Source of the DNA: Nocardioides sp. WS12
GTDB lineage: Bacteria; Actinomycetota; Actinomycetes; Propionibacteriales; Nocardioidaceae
Length of the DNA: 64,000 bases
Assembly (NCBI RefSeq): GCF_014108865.1
Contig: NZ_CP053928.1
Location: 5,022,001-5,086,000, forward strand
Reading direction: 5' to 3'
Position numbers and translations under genes: made by a program. Positions within the stretch are counted from its first letter, which is position 1; the number at the start of each line of letters is the position of its first letter. Of this stretch, positions 8,106 through 16,887 are shown piece after piece. The notes under the pieces were generated by a model. That model was not told where the DNA came from. It saw only the letters and a list, made by a program, of their open reading frames with translations, and made no database searches.

Positions 8106-9541
8106 AGGATCGCGCCCGGGTTGTAGGCAGCCGCTGCCGGGTGCTGGTCGACCAGCGCGGCCACCTGGCGGCAGACGGCCTGCGTCTGCGCGACGGCCGC
8201 ACCGGTAAAGGTGATCGGGTCGGCGACCAGGGACTCGAGCTGCTCGGTGGTGAGGCCGAGGCGCTCGTCCGCAGCCAGCTTGGCGAACACGTCGTTGGTG
8301 GCCTGGCCCTGGCGCATCGCCAGCGCCGTGCCGACGGCCGCTTCCTTGATCGCCTCGTGCGCGGCCTCGCGGCCGACACCGTTGCGGACCGCAGCCATCA
8401 GCACCTTGGTGGTGGCGAGGTAAGGGAGGTAACGGTCGAGCTCGCGCTGGATGACCGCCGGGAAGGCACCGAACTCGTCGAGCACGGTGAGGAACGTCTG
8501 GAACAGCCCGTCGACGGCGAAGAACGCGTCGGGCAGCGCCACCCGTCGTACGACGGAGCAGGAGACGTCACCCTCGTTCCACTGGTCACCGGCGAGCTCG
8601 CCCACCATGGAGAGGTAACCGCGGGTGATGACGGCGAGGCCGTTGACCCGCTCGCAGGAACGGGTGTTCATCTTGTGGGGCATCGCGGACGAGCCGACCT
8701 GGCCCTCCTTGAAGCCCTCGGTGACGATCTCGTTGCCGGCCATCAGGCGGATCGTGGTCGCCAGGTTGGACGGCGCCGCGGTCAACTGGACCAACGCGGA
8801 GACCACGTCGAAGTCGAGGGAGCGCGGGTAGACCTGGCCGACGCTGGTGAGCACCCGGTCGAAGCCGAGGTGCGCGGCGACGCGCTGCTCGAGGTCGGCC
8901 AGCTTGTCGGCATCGCCACCGAGCAGGTCGAGCATGTCCTGGGCGGTGCCCATCGGTCCCTTGATGCCGCGCAGCGGGTAGCGGGCGAGCAGCTGCTCGA
9001 TCCGCTCGACACCGATCAGGAGCTCGTCGGCGACGGTCGCGAAGCGCTTGCCGAGGGTGGTGGCCTGAGCAGCGACATTGTGCGAACGGCCGGCCATGAC
9101 GGTGGTCTCGTGCTCGGCGGCAAGCCGTCCGAGGCGGGCGAGCGTCGCGATCGCGCGGTCACGGAGCAGGGCCAGGGACTGCTTGACCTGGAGCTGCTCG
9201 ACGTTCTCGGTCAGGTCGCGCGAGGTCATCCCCTTGTGGATGTGCTCGTGGCCGGCGAGGGCCGCGAACTCCTCGATGCGGGCCTTCACGTCGTGACGGG
9301 TGATCCGCTCGCGGGCCGCGATGCTCGGCAGATCGACGTTGTCGATGACCTTCTCGTAGGCCTCGATGACACCGTCCGGCACCTCGATGCCGAGGTCCTT
9401 CTGTGCCCGGAGTACGGCGATCCAGAGCTGCCGCTCGAGGACGATCTTGTGCTCCGGCGACCAGATCTGCGCGAGGTCAGCAGCGGCGTAGCGGGTGGCC
9501 AAGACATTCGGCACGACATTCGGGACGGTCACGTGCCTCAT
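8102..9541 (-). CDS. purB: Adenylosuccinate lyase
   Basis: 479 residues. It cleaves SAICAR to AICAR and adenylosuccinate to AMP in purine synthesis, in the cytoplasm. The fumarate-lyase signature GSSAMPHKMNTRSCE is intact. The N-terminal VPNVLATRYAAADLAQIWSP is typical of actinobacterial PurB. I chose the ATG at 9541 from the family length, with GGGAG just upstream; a GTG at 9532 is possible. The upstream open frame is not coding. purD and purA lie further along on the same strand, so a scattered purine region is present. Confidence 0.93.
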   Translation of the reverse strand: MRHVTVPNVVPNVLATRYAAADLAQIWSPEHKIVLERQLWIAVLRAQKDLGIEVPDGVIEAYEKVIDNVDLPSIAARERITRHDVKARIEEFAALAGHEHIHKGMTSRDLTENVEQLQVKQSLALLRDRAIATLARLGRLAAEHETTVMAGRSHNVAAQATTLGKRFATVADELLIGVERIEQLLARYPLRGIKGPMGTAQDMLDLLGGDADKLADLEQRVAAHLGFDRVLTSVGQVYPRSLDFDVVSALVQLTAAPSNLATTIRLMAGNEIVTEGFKEGQVGSSAMPHKMNTRSCERVNGLAVITRGYLSMVGELAGDQWNEGDVSCSVVRRVALPDAFFAVDGLFQTFLTVLDEFGAFPAVIQRELDRYLPYLATTKVLMAAVRNGVGREAAHEAIKEAAVGTALAMRQGQATNDVFAKLAADERLGLTTEQLESLVADPITFTGAAVAQTQAVCRQVAALVDQHPAAAAYNPGAIL

Positions 9542-9570
9542 TCTCCCATGCCCAGCGGGCGGGACCGATT

Positions 9571-10056
9571 TCAGCGCGGGGGCCGGACCAGCACCAGCTC
9601 GCCGTCCTCGTTGGCACCCCGGAGACCGGTGAATCCGGCCTTGGCCGCGACGCGGAGGCTGGCCTTGTTGGTCGGCTCGATGCTGGCGCGCAGCCGCACG
9701 TGCTGCCGGTCGATCGGGACGAGCACGGCCTCCAACGCCTCCGTCGCGAGGCCCTGACCGCGGGCTTCCTCGACCAGGCCGTAGCCGACCTCGGCTTCCG
9801 GCACGCCGTCGTCGGCGGTCTGGGGCGGGCCGAAGAAGCCGATCGAGCCGACCACGACACCGTCGCGCACGATCGACCGCGGACCCCACGGGTCGCCGTC
9901 GTGCCACAGGGACGCGGCACCGAGGTCGTCCTCGCGCGGGAAGTCCGGGTGCCACGTGGGCCGGCGGTCACCGGCCTTGATGGCCGCGACTGTGGCTGCG
10001 TCCCAGAGGACCAGGCGCAGGCGCGTGGTGGCCAGGCCTGCTTGCTGGTCAGACAT
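9571..10056 (-). CDS. GNAT acetyltransferase, RimJ/RimL type
   Basis: 161 residues. The acetyl-CoA site reads EARGQGLATEAL (the R/QxxGxG/A motif) near residue 100, preceded by the beta-4 strand EAEVGYGLV. The last part (ASIEPTNKASLRVAAKAGF) is the classic RimJ/RimL-type ending, where Asn and Ser follow the catalytic strand. It should transfer an acetyl group to an amine; the substrate is unknown. It overlaps the HIT-like gene upstream by eight bases and probably shares its transcript. Confidence 0.82.
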   Translation of the reverse strand: MSDQQAGLATTRLRLVLWDAATVAAIKAGDRRPTWHPDFPREDDLGAASLWHDGDPWGPRSIVRDGVVVGSIGFFGPPQTADDGVPEAEVGYGLVEEARGQGLATEALEAVLVPIDRQHVRLRASIEPTNKASLRVAAKAGFTGLRGANEDGELVLVRPPR

Positions 10057-10648
10057 CGAAGGCCGCCAGTTGCTGCGCCACCGCAGCGAGGTCCTCGCGC
10101 CACGGCTCCTCCGGCCCGGGCGGCAGGATGTCGTCCCAGTCCACGGCGAACGAACCCTTCACCGATGGCAGGCCGGCCGTCCTCGCCATGAACCAGACGT
10201 GCAGATGGGTCGCGCCGTCACCGACGCGCATCGTGTGGCAGCGGCCGATGTTCGGCAGACCCTCGACGATGCGGACGATCCGCACCGCGAGCACGCCGTA
10301 CTCGGCAGCCATCGCGTCGTCCAGGTCGTCGAAGTCGAGGTGCTCCAGCGGCTCCAGGATCAGGACGAGCGGCAGCCCACTGCGCTCCGCCAGGTGCTTG
10401 AGACGCCACCGCTCGTTCGACCAGATGACCCGTGCCGAGTCGGTCGTGCAGATGCGGCAATCGGCAGCATCCTCGCCCTCGCGGGGCGCCTCCGGAGCCG
10501 GCGGAGCGAGGGGCTTGGTGGCCAGCGCACCGTCGACGACGTCCCACGGAAAGATGTCCCACTCGGCGACGGAGGGCAGCGGCATGCGGCCCTGCTCGTC
10601 GGCAGCAGCCATGACCCGGGCATGGACCTGTTCGGCGGATTCAGCCAT
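10049..10648 (-). CDS. HIT-like protein with CxxC and HLHVW motifs
   Basis: 199 residues. Seen: a CRIC pair near residue 64, then VIWSNERWRLKHL, LVLILEPLEHLDFDDLDD, and THLHVWFMAR. The last resembles the HxHxH/Q active site of HIT nucleotide hydrolases and transferases, but with Trp at the third position. The CxxC, W, strand, EPxEHxD and HxH order matches the HIT or GalT fold with a structural zinc. An ordinary HIT hydrolase would need His/Gln at the third position, so a nucleotide-binding but altered activity is possible. It overlaps the GNAT gene, which suggests a shared role. The N-terminal 60 residues are unique and Pro/Glu-rich. Confidence 0.65.
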   Translation of the reverse strand: MAESAEQVHARVMAAADEQGRMPLPSVAEWDIFPWDVVDGALATKPLAPPAPEAPREGEDAADCRICTTDSARVIWSNERWRLKHLAERSGLPLVLILEPLEHLDFDDLDDAMAAEYGVLAVRIVRIVEGLPNIGRCHTMRVGDGATHLHVWFMARTAGLPSVKGSFAVDWDDILPPGPEEPWREDLAAVAQQLAAFDV

Positions 10649-10675
10649 GGCGCCACTCTGCCAGCCGCAACGGCG

Positions 10676-11230
10676 TCACCCGTCGAGGAGGTCCAGCAGG
10701 TCGATCCGTACGACGCCGTGGTCTCCGATCGCGACCTGGCCCGTCGGGGTGTGGTCGTCGAGACGTACGAACAGCTCCCAGCGCCCCTCGACCAGCGTCT
10801 GCACCTCCAGGGTGCGGTGCTCCGGATCGACGATCCAGTACTGCTCGATTCCGGCTGCGGCGTACTCCGGTGCCTTGCGCAGCAGGTCCTCGGATCGCGT
10901 GCTCTGCGACAGGACCTCGACGACGAGGACAGGTTGCTCGATGAAGAGTCCTTCGGGCTTGGTCGTCGCGTAGGCGTCGGGGATCCGGACCCGGTTGTGC
11001 GGCAGCTTGATGTTGCCGGATGTCGATCCGTAGAGACCGTCGACCTCGTCGAAGACGTTCGCCAACTTCCTGGCAACCCGTTGGTGGCGCCACACCGGGT
11101 CGGGGCTCACGACGACCACCCCGTCGACCCACTCGTGGCGCGGGTGCTCGGGCGTCGCGAGGTAGTCCTCCCACGACATGGGGATCCGCTGCAGGGCTTC
11201 CACGGCACCTCCCGGGAACGGCATGGACAC
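10676..11230 (-). CDS. Uma2 family (DUF820) PD-(D/E)XK-like protein
   Basis: 184 residues. Uma2 pattern is clear: MSWEDYLATPEHPRHEWVDG, then RHQRVARKLANVF, IPDAYATT, and VVEVLSQSTRSEDLLRKAPEY. The Asp of PDAY, the Glu of VVEVLS and the Lys of LLRK fit the nuclease-fold core. The GTG at 11230 is chosen because AGGAGG lies six bases upstream. The family is widespread in cyanobacteria and actinobacteria. Biochemical function is not established, and some members are thought to come from transposon-associated nucleases. Confidence 0.82.
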   Translation of the reverse strand: MSMPFPGGAVEALQRIPMSWEDYLATPEHPRHEWVDGVVVVSPDPVWRHQRVARKLANVFDEVDGLYGSTSGNIKLPHNRVRIPDAYATTKPEGLFIEQPVLVVEVLSQSTRSEDLLRKAPEYAAAGIEQYWIVDPEHRTLEVQTLVEGRWELFVRLDDHTPTGQVAIGDHGVVRIDLLDLLDG

Positions 11231-11332
11231 ATCCGGCCTCCTTCCAGTCTGCGCTCCCGGCTGGAGCGAGGGAAGGAATGCCGCGTCGCACGGCAAGGGA
11301 AACGACCGGAATCGCCTGTCCACAGGCAGGTG

Positions 11333-11827
11333 TCAGTCGCCGGCCAGCATCTTCTGCCACCACACGACGTCGATCCACCGGTCGTGCTTGCGGCCGACCT
11401 CGCGCAGCACGCCCTGACGCTCGAACCCGCAGGCGCGGTGCAGCGCCTCGCTCGCGTCGTTGGGCAGGGAGATGCAGGCCAGGGCCGTGCGCATGCCGCT
11501 GCTGGCGAGGCGCGCCAGCAGGTCGTCGTACAGGCGACGGCCGAGGCCGCGACCGGCGGCGGCCGGGTCGAGGTAGATGGTCACCTCGCGGGTGCCGTCG
11601 TACGCGCCCTTCGGCCGGAAGGCCGAGGAGTAGGCGAACCCGAGGACGGCATCACCGTCGGTCGCGACAAGGAAGTGGTCGCCCGGGTGGGTCGAGGCGA
11701 GCAGTCCCTCCCACTTCGACCGCGGCGGCGGTGCGAGGTCGAACGTGGCGGTGCCGTCGTGGACCTCGCGGGCGTAGATCGCCGCAACACCATCGATGTC
11801 CGCGTCAGTGGCGGGCCGGATCGTCAC
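11333..11827 (-). CDS. GNAT N-acetyltransferase, phosphinothricin/methionine-sulfone type
   Basis: 164 residues. The N-terminal MTIRPATDADIDGVAAIYAREV and the central GTATFDLAPPP are hallmarks of the phosphinothricin acetyltransferase-like group. The acetyl-CoA motif is AAGRGLGRRLYD, and the C-terminal FERQGVLREVGRKHDRWIDVVWWQK is typical. Chromosomal members often acetylate methionine sulfone or sulfoximine. The herbicide-resistance activity of Bar/Pat is not implied by sequence alone. It starts two bases after the purD stop codon, so it is the downstream partner of purD. Confidence 0.83.
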   Translation of the reverse strand: MTIRPATDADIDGVAAIYAREVHDGTATFDLAPPPRSKWEGLLASTHPGDHFLVATDGDAVLGFAYSSAFRPKGAYDGTREVTIYLDPAAAGRGLGRRLYDDLLARLASSGMRTALACISLPNDASEALHRACGFERQGVLREVGRKHDRWIDVVWWQKMLAGD

Positions 11828-11829
11828 GT

Positions 11830-13119
11830 TCAGTCGTCCTTGAGCGAGGCGCCTTCGATGACGCCCAGCGGCTCAGCGGCGATATCGGAGCGGCGCTGGA
11901 GTCCGTCGAAGGTGATCAGGTCGGCAGCGGCGTAGGCGCGTGAACGAGCATCCGCGACGTCGTACCCGATCGCCCGGACGGCCAGCACTCGCCCGCCATC
12001 GGTGACCAACTGGTCTTCACCGGTGATCGAGCTTGTCGAGATCTTGCTGCCGGCGTGGATCACGTCGACATCGGTGACGCCGTTGGCGACGCCGACGCCG
12101 GTGATCACGTCGCCCTTCGAAGACGTCTCCGGGTAACCCGCCGAGGCGAGCACGACGGTCACCGAGGCGCCGTCAAGGAAGGTCGGTGCCGGCGTCTCGG
12201 CGAGGCGACCGTTGGCGGCCCCCGAGAGCAGTTCGCCCAGCGGGGACTCGAGAAGGGCCAGCACCGGCTGGATGTCCGGGTCACCGAAGCGCACGTTGAA
12301 CTCGATGACCCGCGGCCCGGTCTCGGTCAGCGCGAGCCCGACGTAGAGGCAACCCACGAACGGCGCACCGCGACGGTTCATCTCGTCCAGCGTCGGTTGT
12401 ACGACGGCCGCCATCACCGTCGCGGCGAGGTCGGCCGGCGCCCAGGTGAGCGGTGAGTAGGAACCCATGCCGCCGGTGTTGGGGCCGCGGCCGCCGTCGA
12501 AGACGCGCTTGAAGTCCTGTGCGGGCTGGAGCGGGTAGGCGGTGTCGCCGTCGCAGACCGCGAACAGCGAGACCTCGGGACCGTCGAGGAACTCCTCGAT
12601 CACGACGCGGCCGCAACCGGCTGCGTGCGCGACGGCTTCGTCGCGGTTGCGCGTCACGACGACACCCTTGCCGGCGGCGAGGGCATCGTCCTTCACGACG
12701 TACGGCGGACCGAACGCGTCGAGCGCGGCAGCCACTTCCTCGGCGCTCGTGCAGGCGAAGGAGCCGGCGGTCGGCACACCGGCGGCAGCCATGACCTCCT
12801 TGGAGAAGGCCTTCGAGCCCTCGAGCTGCGCAGCCGCACCGGACGGCCCGAACACTGCGATCCCCTGGGCTCGCACGGCGTCGGCGACCCCCGCCACGAG
12901 CGGGGCTTCCGGGCCGATGATCACGAGCCCGGCGCCGATCTCGGCGGCGAGGGCAGCGACCGCCGTACCGTCCATCAGGTCGACGGGGTGCAGCGTCGCG
13001 AACGCACCGATGCCGGGGTTGCCCGGTGCTGCGTGGACCTCCGACACCGAAGGGTCGCGGGAGAGCGCGAGGGCGAGCGCGTGCTCGCGGCCGCCGGTAC
13101 CGATGACGAGGGTCTTCAC
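11830..13119 (-). CDS. purD: Phosphoribosylamine--glycine ligase (GAR synthetase)
   Basis: 429 residues, full length for PurD. It makes GAR from phosphoribosylamine, glycine and ATP, the second step of purine synthesis. Seen: the N-terminal VLVIGTGGREHALALAL-like block, the ATP-grasp region VVKDDALAAGKGVVV, and RVIEFNVRFGDPDIQPVL near the C-terminal third. The start ATG at 13119 fits the family N-terminus. It lies 11 bases downstream of an alpha/beta hydrolase stop on the same strand. Confidence 0.93.
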   Translation of the reverse strand: MKTLVIGTGGREHALALALSRDPSVSEVHAAPGNPGIGAFATLHPVDLMDGTAVAALAAEIGAGLVIIGPEAPLVAGVADAVRAQGIAVFGPSGAAAQLEGSKAFSKEVMAAAGVPTAGSFACTSAEEVAAALDAFGPPYVVKDDALAAGKGVVVTRNRDEAVAHAAGCGRVVIEEFLDGPEVSLFAVCDGDTAYPLQPAQDFKRVFDGGRGPNTGGMGSYSPLTWAPADLAATVMAAVVQPTLDEMNRRGAPFVGCLYVGLALTETGPRVIEFNVRFGDPDIQPVLALLESPLGELLSGAANGRLAETPAPTFLDGASVTVVLASAGYPETSSKGDVITGVGVANGVTDVDVIHAGSKISTSSITGEDQLVTDGGRVLAVRAIGYDVADARSRAYAAADLITFDGLQRRSDIAAEPLGVIEGASLKDD

Positions 13120-13130
13120 GGAAGTCGATT

Positions 13131-14012
13131 CTAGAGAGACCTGGCGCCGAGCCCGTTGCGGCCCAGGAACTCGAGCGACGCGTCGGCCACCTCACGCCAG
13201 TGGCTGTCGATCACCAGGGAGTGCCCGACGCCGGGGATCTCCACGATCTCGGTGACGTGGTGCTTGTTCTTGCGCTGCTTCTTGAATCCCGCGTTGGCGA
13301 GGGCGAAGGGGACGATGTTGTCCTTCTCGCCGGTGATGACGAGCATCGGGCCACGGTCGGCGTTCTTCTTCTTCGCCTTGGTCTTCGCCCACGGGTTCGT
13401 GTTAGCGGTGGCGGCCTGGAACAGCGGACGTCCGGGCGCCGGCGTGTGGAACGTCGCGTGCAGCTCACGGGCCTCCTCCTCGGAGACCGCGTTGGCGAAG
13501 CCGAAGCGGAACTGGTCGAACGTCAAGGTGACCGTGCGGCCGTGGTTGAGCGGGTTGCCGAGCACCGGGAACGCCGCCTTCAGCGCCGAGACCGGCAACG
13601 GCAGGACGCCCTGGCTCGGAGCCGGGTCGATGGTCACGGTCCCGGCGGCCAGGCCGCGGCCCGCGATGATCTGGACGAGCAGACCTCCGAAGGAGTGGCC
13701 GATCACGATGGGCTTGCGGTCGAGTCCGGAGATCACCTCCGCGACGTGATCGGCCACGTCGGCGACCGAGGTGCCGGCGAGCGAGTCTGCGTGGGCATGG
13801 GCCGCGTCGAAGGACGTCTGGTCGCCGGGCCAGTCGACGGCGACCGCTGCATAGCCGCGGCTCTCGACGAGTTCCTTCCACGGGTTCCAGCTGTCCTGGA
13901 GCAGCCACAGGCCGTGCACGAAGACGATCGGCTGGCGCCCGGAGGCATTGGCGGCGCGGACCTCGTCGGCCTCGCGGGTGGTGACGGTGATGGGGGCGGT
14001 GGTGGTGTTCAT
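13131..14012 (-). CDS. Alpha/beta hydrolase, TetR-controlled
   Basis: 293 residues. The oxyanion strand is FVHGLW and the nucleophile elbow is GHSFGG (Ser near residue 110). Later come an acid-bearing loop (VITGEKDNIVP) and the catalytic His in PGVGHSLV. Substrate unknown; an ester or lactone is likely. It is transcribed divergently from the TetR gene at 14091 with an inverted repeat between them, so repression by that regulator is likely. In the middle is a Lys-rich stretch (WAKTKAKKKNADRG) that is unusual for this GC-rich window. Confidence 0.85.
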   Translation of the reverse strand: MNTTTAPITVTTREADEVRAANASGRQPIVFVHGLWLLQDSWNPWKELVESRGYAAVAVDWPGDQTSFDAAHAHADSLAGTSVADVADHVAEVISGLDRKPIVIGHSFGGLLVQIIAGRGLAAGTVTIDPAPSQGVLPLPVSALKAAFPVLGNPLNHGRTVTLTFDQFRFGFANAVSEEEARELHATFHTPAPGRPLFQAATANTNPWAKTKAKKKNADRGPMLVITGEKDNIVPFALANAGFKKQRKNKHHVTEIVEIPGVGHSLVIDSHWREVADASLEFLGRNGLGARSL

Positions 14013-14047
14013 GGCTACTCCTCGTGTGATGGTCTATCCTGAGAGAT

Positions 14048-14061
14048 AGAACGTTCGTTCT
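14048..14061. promoter_or_regulatory. Inverted-repeat operator between hydrolase and tetR
   Basis: AGAACG-tt-CGTTCT, perfect 6-base arms with a 2-base spacer. It sits 36 bases upstream of the hydrolase start and 30 bases upstream of the TetR start. Symmetry, spacing and divergent position fit a TetR dimer operator that controls both genes. Confidence 0.7.
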
Positions 14062-14090
14062 CTTTGTAGGCTCAACCATGGAGGCCCGCC

Positions 14091-14696
14091 GTGCATTCCG
14101 TCAAGGGCAAGATTCGTAGGATCGGGTTCGTGACCGTCTCCGAGCCCCGCGAACGCCTCCTGCGTACGGCGACCCGGCTGTTCTACGAAGAGGGAATCCA
14201 CGGCGTCGGCGTCGACAAGGTGATCGCTGAAGCAGGGGTCACCCGGGCCACCATGTACCGCCACTTCCCCGGCAAGGAAGCACTCGTCGTCGCCTACCTC
14301 GACCACGAGGACGCCGTCATCCGCGACCTGTTCGCGACGGCAGCCACCCTCGCTGCAGAAACCCACGCCGCACCGCAGGACCTGCTCGCGCTGGTGATCG
14401 ACGGCGTCGCCGACGATGCGACCCGCCTGCACACCCGCGGTTGCCCGTTCATCAACGCCAGTGCGGAGTTCCCCGATGCGGCGGGCGCGGTCCGCCAGGT
14501 CGTCCACCGTCATCGCACCTGGTTCCGCCAGACACTCACCGATCTGGCCGCCGCCGCCGGACTGCCGGACCCGGCCGCCACGGCTGCCGCGCTCGTCCTG
14601 CTGCGGGACGCGATGCTCGTCGGCAACTACCTCGACGGCAGCGACGTCGCCATCGACTTCCGGGCCACGGCCCGCCGGGTTGCCGGGCTCGCCTGA
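14091..14696 (+). CDS. TetR/AcrR family regulator
   Basis: 201 residues. The HTH occupies roughly residues 17-62: RERLLRTATRLFYEEGIHG, then IAEAGVTRATMYRHFPGKEAL, the classical TetR recognition helix. The C-terminal domain (about 70-195) is the variable ligand and dimer region, with HTRGCPFINASAEFPD typical of the TetR C-terminal group annotated with AcrR-like sensors. The GTG at 14091 has GGAGG six bases upstream, which decides the start. It probably represses itself and the divergent hydrolase through the 14048-14061 site. Confidence 0.87.
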   Translation: MHSVKGKIRRIGFVTVSEPRERLLRTATRLFYEEGIHGVGVDKVIAEAGVTRATMYRHFPGKEALVVAYLDHEDAVIRDLFATAATLAAETHAAPQDLLALVIDGVADDATRLHTRGCPFINASAEFPDAAGAVRQVVHRHRTWFRQTLTDLAAAAGLPDPAATAAALVLLRDAMLVGNYLDGSDVAIDFRATARRVAGLA

Positions 14697-14744
14697 CCGA
14701 TCGGGCACACTGGGCCCGACGTTCCACAACCTCTCGGGGGAAAC

Positions 14745-16868
14745 ATGCGCGTGCCCAATGTGGGTGAAGAGTTCGGCCGCTACCGACTGGACCGGGTCCT
14801 CGGCCAGGGCGGCATGGGCATCGTCTTCGCCGCCACCGACCTGCGACTGAACCGCACCGTCGCCCTCAAGGTCATCACCGGCGTCCTCGCCCAGTCACCC
14901 GAGTTCCGGGCCCGCTTCCAGGCCGAAGCCGCCTCCCTGGCCCGCCTCGACTCACCGCACGTGATCGCCATCCACGAACACGACGAGGTCGACGGGACGC
15001 CGTACATCGTCACGCAGTACGTCGAAGGCGTGGACCTGTGGACCCAGATCAACGAACACGGCGCCATGCCGGCGAAGCAGGCCCTGCAACTGTGCGCCCA
15101 ACTGGCACGCGGCCTCGCCGACGCCCACCGCGTCGGCGTGATCCACCGCGACGTGAAGCCCGGCAACGTCCTGATCCGCAGCGCAGGCACCCCCGACCAA
15201 CACGCCTATCTGTGCGACTTCGGCATCGCCCGCGCCGACGGCGTCGAAGGACCCGCGCCGACCGCGACCGGCATGGTCGCCGGCACCTGGTCCTACCTCT
15301 CCCCCGACCGCACCGCCGGAGCCCCGGCCACACCCTCCAGCGACATCTACGCACTCGGGTGCGTGCTCTGGGCCTGCCTCACCGGCCGCGAGCCCTACCA
15401 GGGCACCGACGTACAGGTCGCCATGGCACACCAGATGGCACCCATCCCCCGCCTGCCCGGCAACAGCCCCTTCACCGAGCAACTCAACGCAGTCGTCGAA
15501 GGCGCCCTCGCGAAGGACCCCGCCGACCGCTACACCGACGCGTCCGCGTTCCGCGCCGACCTCGAACGCCTCGCCGCGACCGCGCCGGCCGACACCCTCG
15601 ACGGACCCGCGGCGACGCCAGGTGCACCGACGTCCGTTCGGCCGCTGCCGGGTGGAGTGGCACCCACCGTGATTCCCGGCGGCCGGAGTTCCATCCCGCT
15701 GCGCCGCAAGAGGTGGCCGCTGTTCGTGGCCGCCGCAGCCGTGCTCGCCCTGCTCATCGGCGGCATCACCTGGCTCACGCTCCGCAACAACGACGACGAC
15801 GGCGGCGGAGGCGGCGGCGATGACCGGACCGCCCCCGGCATCGCCGGCGATCTCGATGGCGACGGTCACGGCGACGTCTTGATCCAGCAGTCCCGGTTCG
15901 ACGCGCTCAGCCCCCTGCCCACCTGGACCCTGGCCTCGACGGGCGCGCTGTTCCAGAAGGCGCAACGAACGGCCAGCGCGGCGGGGTCACCTGCGCGCGG
16001 CGACGTGGACGCCGACGGTCGCCCCGACATCGTGTGGGCGGAGGAGACCTCCGACGAGATCCTCGCCGTGCACGTCGAGCCTGCGGAAGGCGAGCCATGG
16101 GACACCGACGTCCGCATCGAACCTGACTACGACCTCCAGGACTTCACCGCCCAGATCGGCGACGTGACCGGAGACGGTCGCGGCGACCTGGTGCTGGTCG
16201 GGGACGCCGGGGACGTGGACACGATCCACGTCGCCGTGGGCACCAAGGACGGCTTTGCCGCACCGGCGCCGTGGTATCGCTCCGAGCTCTCCCAAGGCAG
16301 CATCTGGGTCGGCGACTTCGACGGCGACGACGTCGCTGACGTCCTCTACGCGGCCGACCTCGACGACGGCGCCGGCGACCCCGATCCCGCCACCGAGGAC
16401 GTCGCAGGCCTGATCCGCGTGCTGGTCGCCGACGGCGACGGCTTCACGGCGACAAAGGACCTCGACCTGACCAACGCACCGCGGGCACCGCTGCTGTCCG
16501 ACTGGTCCATCGGTGACATCGACGGCAACGGGGACGACGAACTGGTCATCGTCGGGGCCACCAACACGGGGATCATCGCCTACGACTTCGTCGACGGCGC
16601 CCTCACCGAGCAGGGGGTGTGGTGGAGCATCAGCCGCACCAAGGAGGAACGTCGCGAGGAGTTCGCCAAGGATGCATTGGTTGACGCCACCCTCTCCGAC
16701 GTCGACGGCGACGGCGACAGCGACCTCGTGCAACTGCTCAACACCGACGAGGCCGCCCTCGGCGTGAACGTCCGCATCTCCGACGGCTCGAAGTTCGCCG
16801 ACCCTGAGGACTGGGGCGCCCTCGCCTGCGGGACCGAGTGCGAGGACAGCTTCGCCTTCATCGACTGA
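14745..16868 (+). CDS. Transmembrane Ser/Thr protein kinase with extracellular FG-GAP/VCBS-like repeats
   Basis: 707 residues. The kinase domain spans about residues 13-280: glycine loop GQGGMG, Lys42 in VALKV, HRDVKPGN (His134-Asp136), and DFG with Asp158. All catalytic residues are intact, an RD kinase of the PknB type. A Pro/Thr linker is followed by one transmembrane helix (about 324-346), then an Asp/Gly linker. The outside part carries six calcium-binding-like DxDxDG motifs, such as DLDGDGHGD, DVDADGRPD, DVTGDGRGD, DFDGDDVAD, DIDGNGDDE and DVDGDGDSD. These are the FG-GAP/VCBS pattern of an integrin-like beta-propeller. It should sense an external ligand and signal inside. The ATG has GGGGGA upstream. 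Confidence 0.88.
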   Translation: MRVPNVGEEFGRYRLDRVLGQGGMGIVFAATDLRLNRTVALKVITGVLAQSPEFRARFQAEAASLARLDSPHVIAIHEHDEVDGTPYIVTQYVEGVDLWTQINEHGAMPAKQALQLCAQLARGLADAHRVGVIHRDVKPGNVLIRSAGTPDQHAYLCDFGIARADGVEGPAPTATGMVAGTWSYLSPDRTAGAPATPSSDIYALGCVLWACLTGREPYQGTDVQVAMAHQMAPIPRLPGNSPFTEQLNAVVEGALAKDPADRYTDASAFRADLERLAATAPADTLDGPAATPGAPTSVRPLPGGVAPTVIPGGRSSIPLRRKRWPLFVAAAAVLALLIGGITWLTLRNNDDDGGGGGGDDRTAPGIAGDLDGDGHGDVLIQQSRFDALSPLPTWTLASTGALFQKAQRTASAAGSPARGDVDADGRPDIVWAEETSDEILAVHVEPAEGEPWDTDVRIEPDYDLQDFTAQIGDVTGDGRGDLVLVGDAGDVDTIHVAVGTKDGFAAPAPWYRSELSQGSIWVGDFDGDDVADVLYAADLDDGAGDPDPATEDVAGLIRVLVADGDGFTATKDLDLTNAPRAPLLSDWSIGDIDGNGDDELVIVGATNTGIIAYDFVDGALTEQGVWWSISRTKEERREEFAKDALVDATLSDVDGDGDSDLVQLLNTDEAALGVNVRISDGSKFADPEDWGALACGTECEDSFAFID

Positions 16869-16887
16869 AGGCGAAGGTCCTCGAGGC

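Noticed and set aside
11333..11827. Herbicide or antibiotic resistance acetyltransferase
   Set aside because: The protein belongs to the broad phosphinothricin-acetyltransferase-like group. Chromosomal members commonly act on methionine derivatives, and resistance cannot be claimed from sequence.
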